Shown: one piece after another, positions 62,449 through 64,000 of the stretch
Numbering within the stretch: position 1 is the stretch's first letter
Layout: each line of letters begins with the position of its first letter
Origin: Actinomycetota bacterium
Lineage (GTDB): Bacteria; Actinomycetota; Acidimicrobiia; Acidimicrobiales; Ilumatobacteraceae
NCBI GenBank assembly: GCA_016213625.1
Contig: JACQZZ010000016.1
Coordinates: 57,600 to 121,599, forward strand
Direction of reading: 5' to 3'
DNA: 64,000 bases
Translations under genes and position numbers: made by a program
Notes under the pieces: generated by a model
What the model was told of the DNA's origin: nothing
The model's database searches: none
Seen by the model: only the letters and a program-made list of their open reading frames with translations

Positions 62449-63198
62449 ATGGAACTCCTCGATGCACGAGTGCTCGTCACGGGCGGCACCAGCGGGATCG
62501 GTGCGTCGCTGGTGCAGTCGCTCACCGCCGCCGGCGCCCGGGTGGTCACCTGTGGACGTGATGCCGAACGCGGCGCGGCACTGGCTGCCCGCCACCCCGA
62601 CGTCACCGTCCTGCGGTCCGATCTGAGCGAGGCAGGCGCCCCACGGCGCGTCGTGGAGGACGCCGCTGCGGCGCTCGACGGCCTGGACGTGGTCGTCAAC
62701 AACGCCGCCGTCCAGGTGCACGACAGCTACGTGGCTCCTTCACCGGGCATCGACCTGCGCATCGCCCATGAGCTCGCCGTGAACCTGCGGGCGCCGCTGG
62801 AGATCACTGCCGCGGCGCTGCCCCTGCTGTCGCGTTCCGACCGCGGTGCGCTGGTGTTCGTGACATCCGGCCTCGCGGTGTTTCCGAAGAAGACAGCACC
62901 GGTCTACTGCGCGACGAAGGCGGCCCTGCGCACGTTCGCGACCGCCGTGCGCTACCAGGTGGCCGACGAGGCACCGAGCGTGCGCGTGATCGACGTCGTG
63001 CTCCCGCTGGTGGACACCCCGATGACGGCGGGGCGCGGCGACGACGCGGGCAAGCGGTCGCCCGATGATGTCGCCGCTCGGATCGTTCGGGTGCTCGGCG
63101 GCTCCGGGCAGACGGTCCGCATCGGCAAGGCCCGCATCCTGCCGGTGTTCGAACGCATGGCCCCGTCCGTCGGGCGGCGGATCCTCCGCAAAGGGTGA
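62449..63198 (+). CDS. Short-chain dehydrogenase/reductase
   Basis: A 249-residue SDR with VLVTGGTSGIGASLV (nucleotide loop), VVVNNAAVQVHDS, FVTSGLAVFPKKTAPVYCATKAAL with catalytic Ser, Tyr and Lys (YCATK), and a C-terminal region close to DltE-type enzymes (PLVDTPMTAGRGDDAGKRSPDDVAARIV). It reduces or oxidises an alcohol/ketone with NAD(P)H. It starts 9 bp from the divergent AraC gene and is followed by a strong hairpin. Confidence 0.9.
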   Translation: MELLDARVLVTGGTSGIGASLVQSLTAAGARVVTCGRDAERGAALAARHPDVTVLRSDLSEAGAPRRVVEDAAAALDGLDVVVNNAAVQVHDSYVAPSPGIDLRIAHELAVNLRAPLEITAAALPLLSRSDRGALVFVTSGLAVFPKKTAPVYCATKAALRTFATAVRYQVADEAPSVRVIDVVLPLVDTPMTAGRGDDAGKRSPDDVAARIVRVLGGSGQTVRIGKARILPVFERMAPSVGRRILRKG

Positions 63199-63214
63199 GC
63201 GCCCACCAGCGCGC

Positions 63215-63252
63215 CAGACCCGAGGGGTCCTGTGTGGAGCCCCTCGGGTCTG
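63215..63252. terminator. Strong bidirectional hairpin between SDR and ahcY
   Basis: CAGACCCGAGGGG at 63215-63227 and CCCCTCGGGTCTG at 63240-63252 form a perfect 13-bp stem with a 12-nt loop between two convergent genes. There is no T-run on either side. Confidence 0.6.
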
Positions 63253-63313
63253 AACGAGTCGTGCGGTATCAGGAGGGAGCAGCCGAAGCGAAGCGGAGGC
63301 CGGTCCCGACCAT

Positions 63314-64000
<687 letters not shown>

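Overview
The window is high-GC, densely coded bacterial chromosome, most likely from an actinobacterium. The guess of Acidimicrobiia or a relative is inference only. The supporting signs are many GTG starts, many ATGA, GTGA and TGATG overlaps between genes, an F420 ligase (cofE), a menaquinone gene (menB), a Streptomyces-type xylose isomerase, and about 17 start codons that sit 6-8 nt after a TANNNT box, the pattern of actinobacterial leaderless transcripts. I see no rRNA, tRNA, CRISPR array, insertion sequence, integrase or phage gene.

Layout. 1-2.7 kb: a partial lipoprotein, an MFS transporter, a small potassium channel and a possible 28-residue membrane protein. 2.8-5.1 kb: a large mosaic lipoprotein (solute-binding, two peptidoglycan-binding and fasciclin domains). 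5.1-9.8 kb: a two-gene unit of a PAS/GAF/EAL cyclic-di-GMP phosphodiesterase and a PfkB kinase fused to a glycosylase-like domain with a four-cysteine cluster. 10-11.2 kb: a divergent ECF sigma/anti-sigma pair. 11.2-13.2 kb: sulfatase and SRPBCC protein. 13.2-19.7 kb: a sugar and sugar-acid block with a PdxA-type dehydrogenase, a four-carbon acid sugar kinase, xylA, xylB and a ROK repressor.

19.7-26.6 kb: acyl-CoA ligase, a PepSY membrane protein with a PCuAC-type copper chaperone, a SCO6745-like protein, and a sarcosine/dimethylglycine dehydrogenase-like enzyme. 26.6-27.3 kb: a gene-poor patch with palindromes and an orphan lipoprotein. 27.3-36.1 kb: a ketoacyl synthase III, a GNAT protein, a 994-residue APH-M23-aminotransferase fusion, a DEAD-box helicase and a hydantoinase. 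36.1-38.6 kb: a second ECF sigma factor with a partner membrane protein, and a second MFS transporter. 38.58-38.74 kb: an unusual array of 20-bp repeats. 38.8-42.5 kb: a luciferase-like monooxygenase coupled to an XRE-cupin regulator, and acyl-CoA genes.

43.1-47.9 kb: one coupled operon of aminotransferase, Lrp regulator, psuG and a lipoprotein joining a GDPD-like and an esterase domain. 48-53.8 kb: cofE, two hydrolase-type genes, menB, an SpoU methyltransferase, a truncated haemoglobin and an enoyl-CoA hydratase. 54-59.5 kb: the core operon secA-prfB-ftsE-ftsX, read right to left. 59.5-64 kb: HAD phosphatase, ComF, a YczE-like membrane protein, an AraC regulator, a short-chain dehydrogenase, and ahcY cut by the window edge.

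The best candidate for something new is the kinase-glycosylase fusion at 5084-6910, which could be a one-chain nucleoside (possibly queuosine) salvage enzyme. Next are the 20-bp repeat array and a 51-bp palindromic element found at two distant sites.
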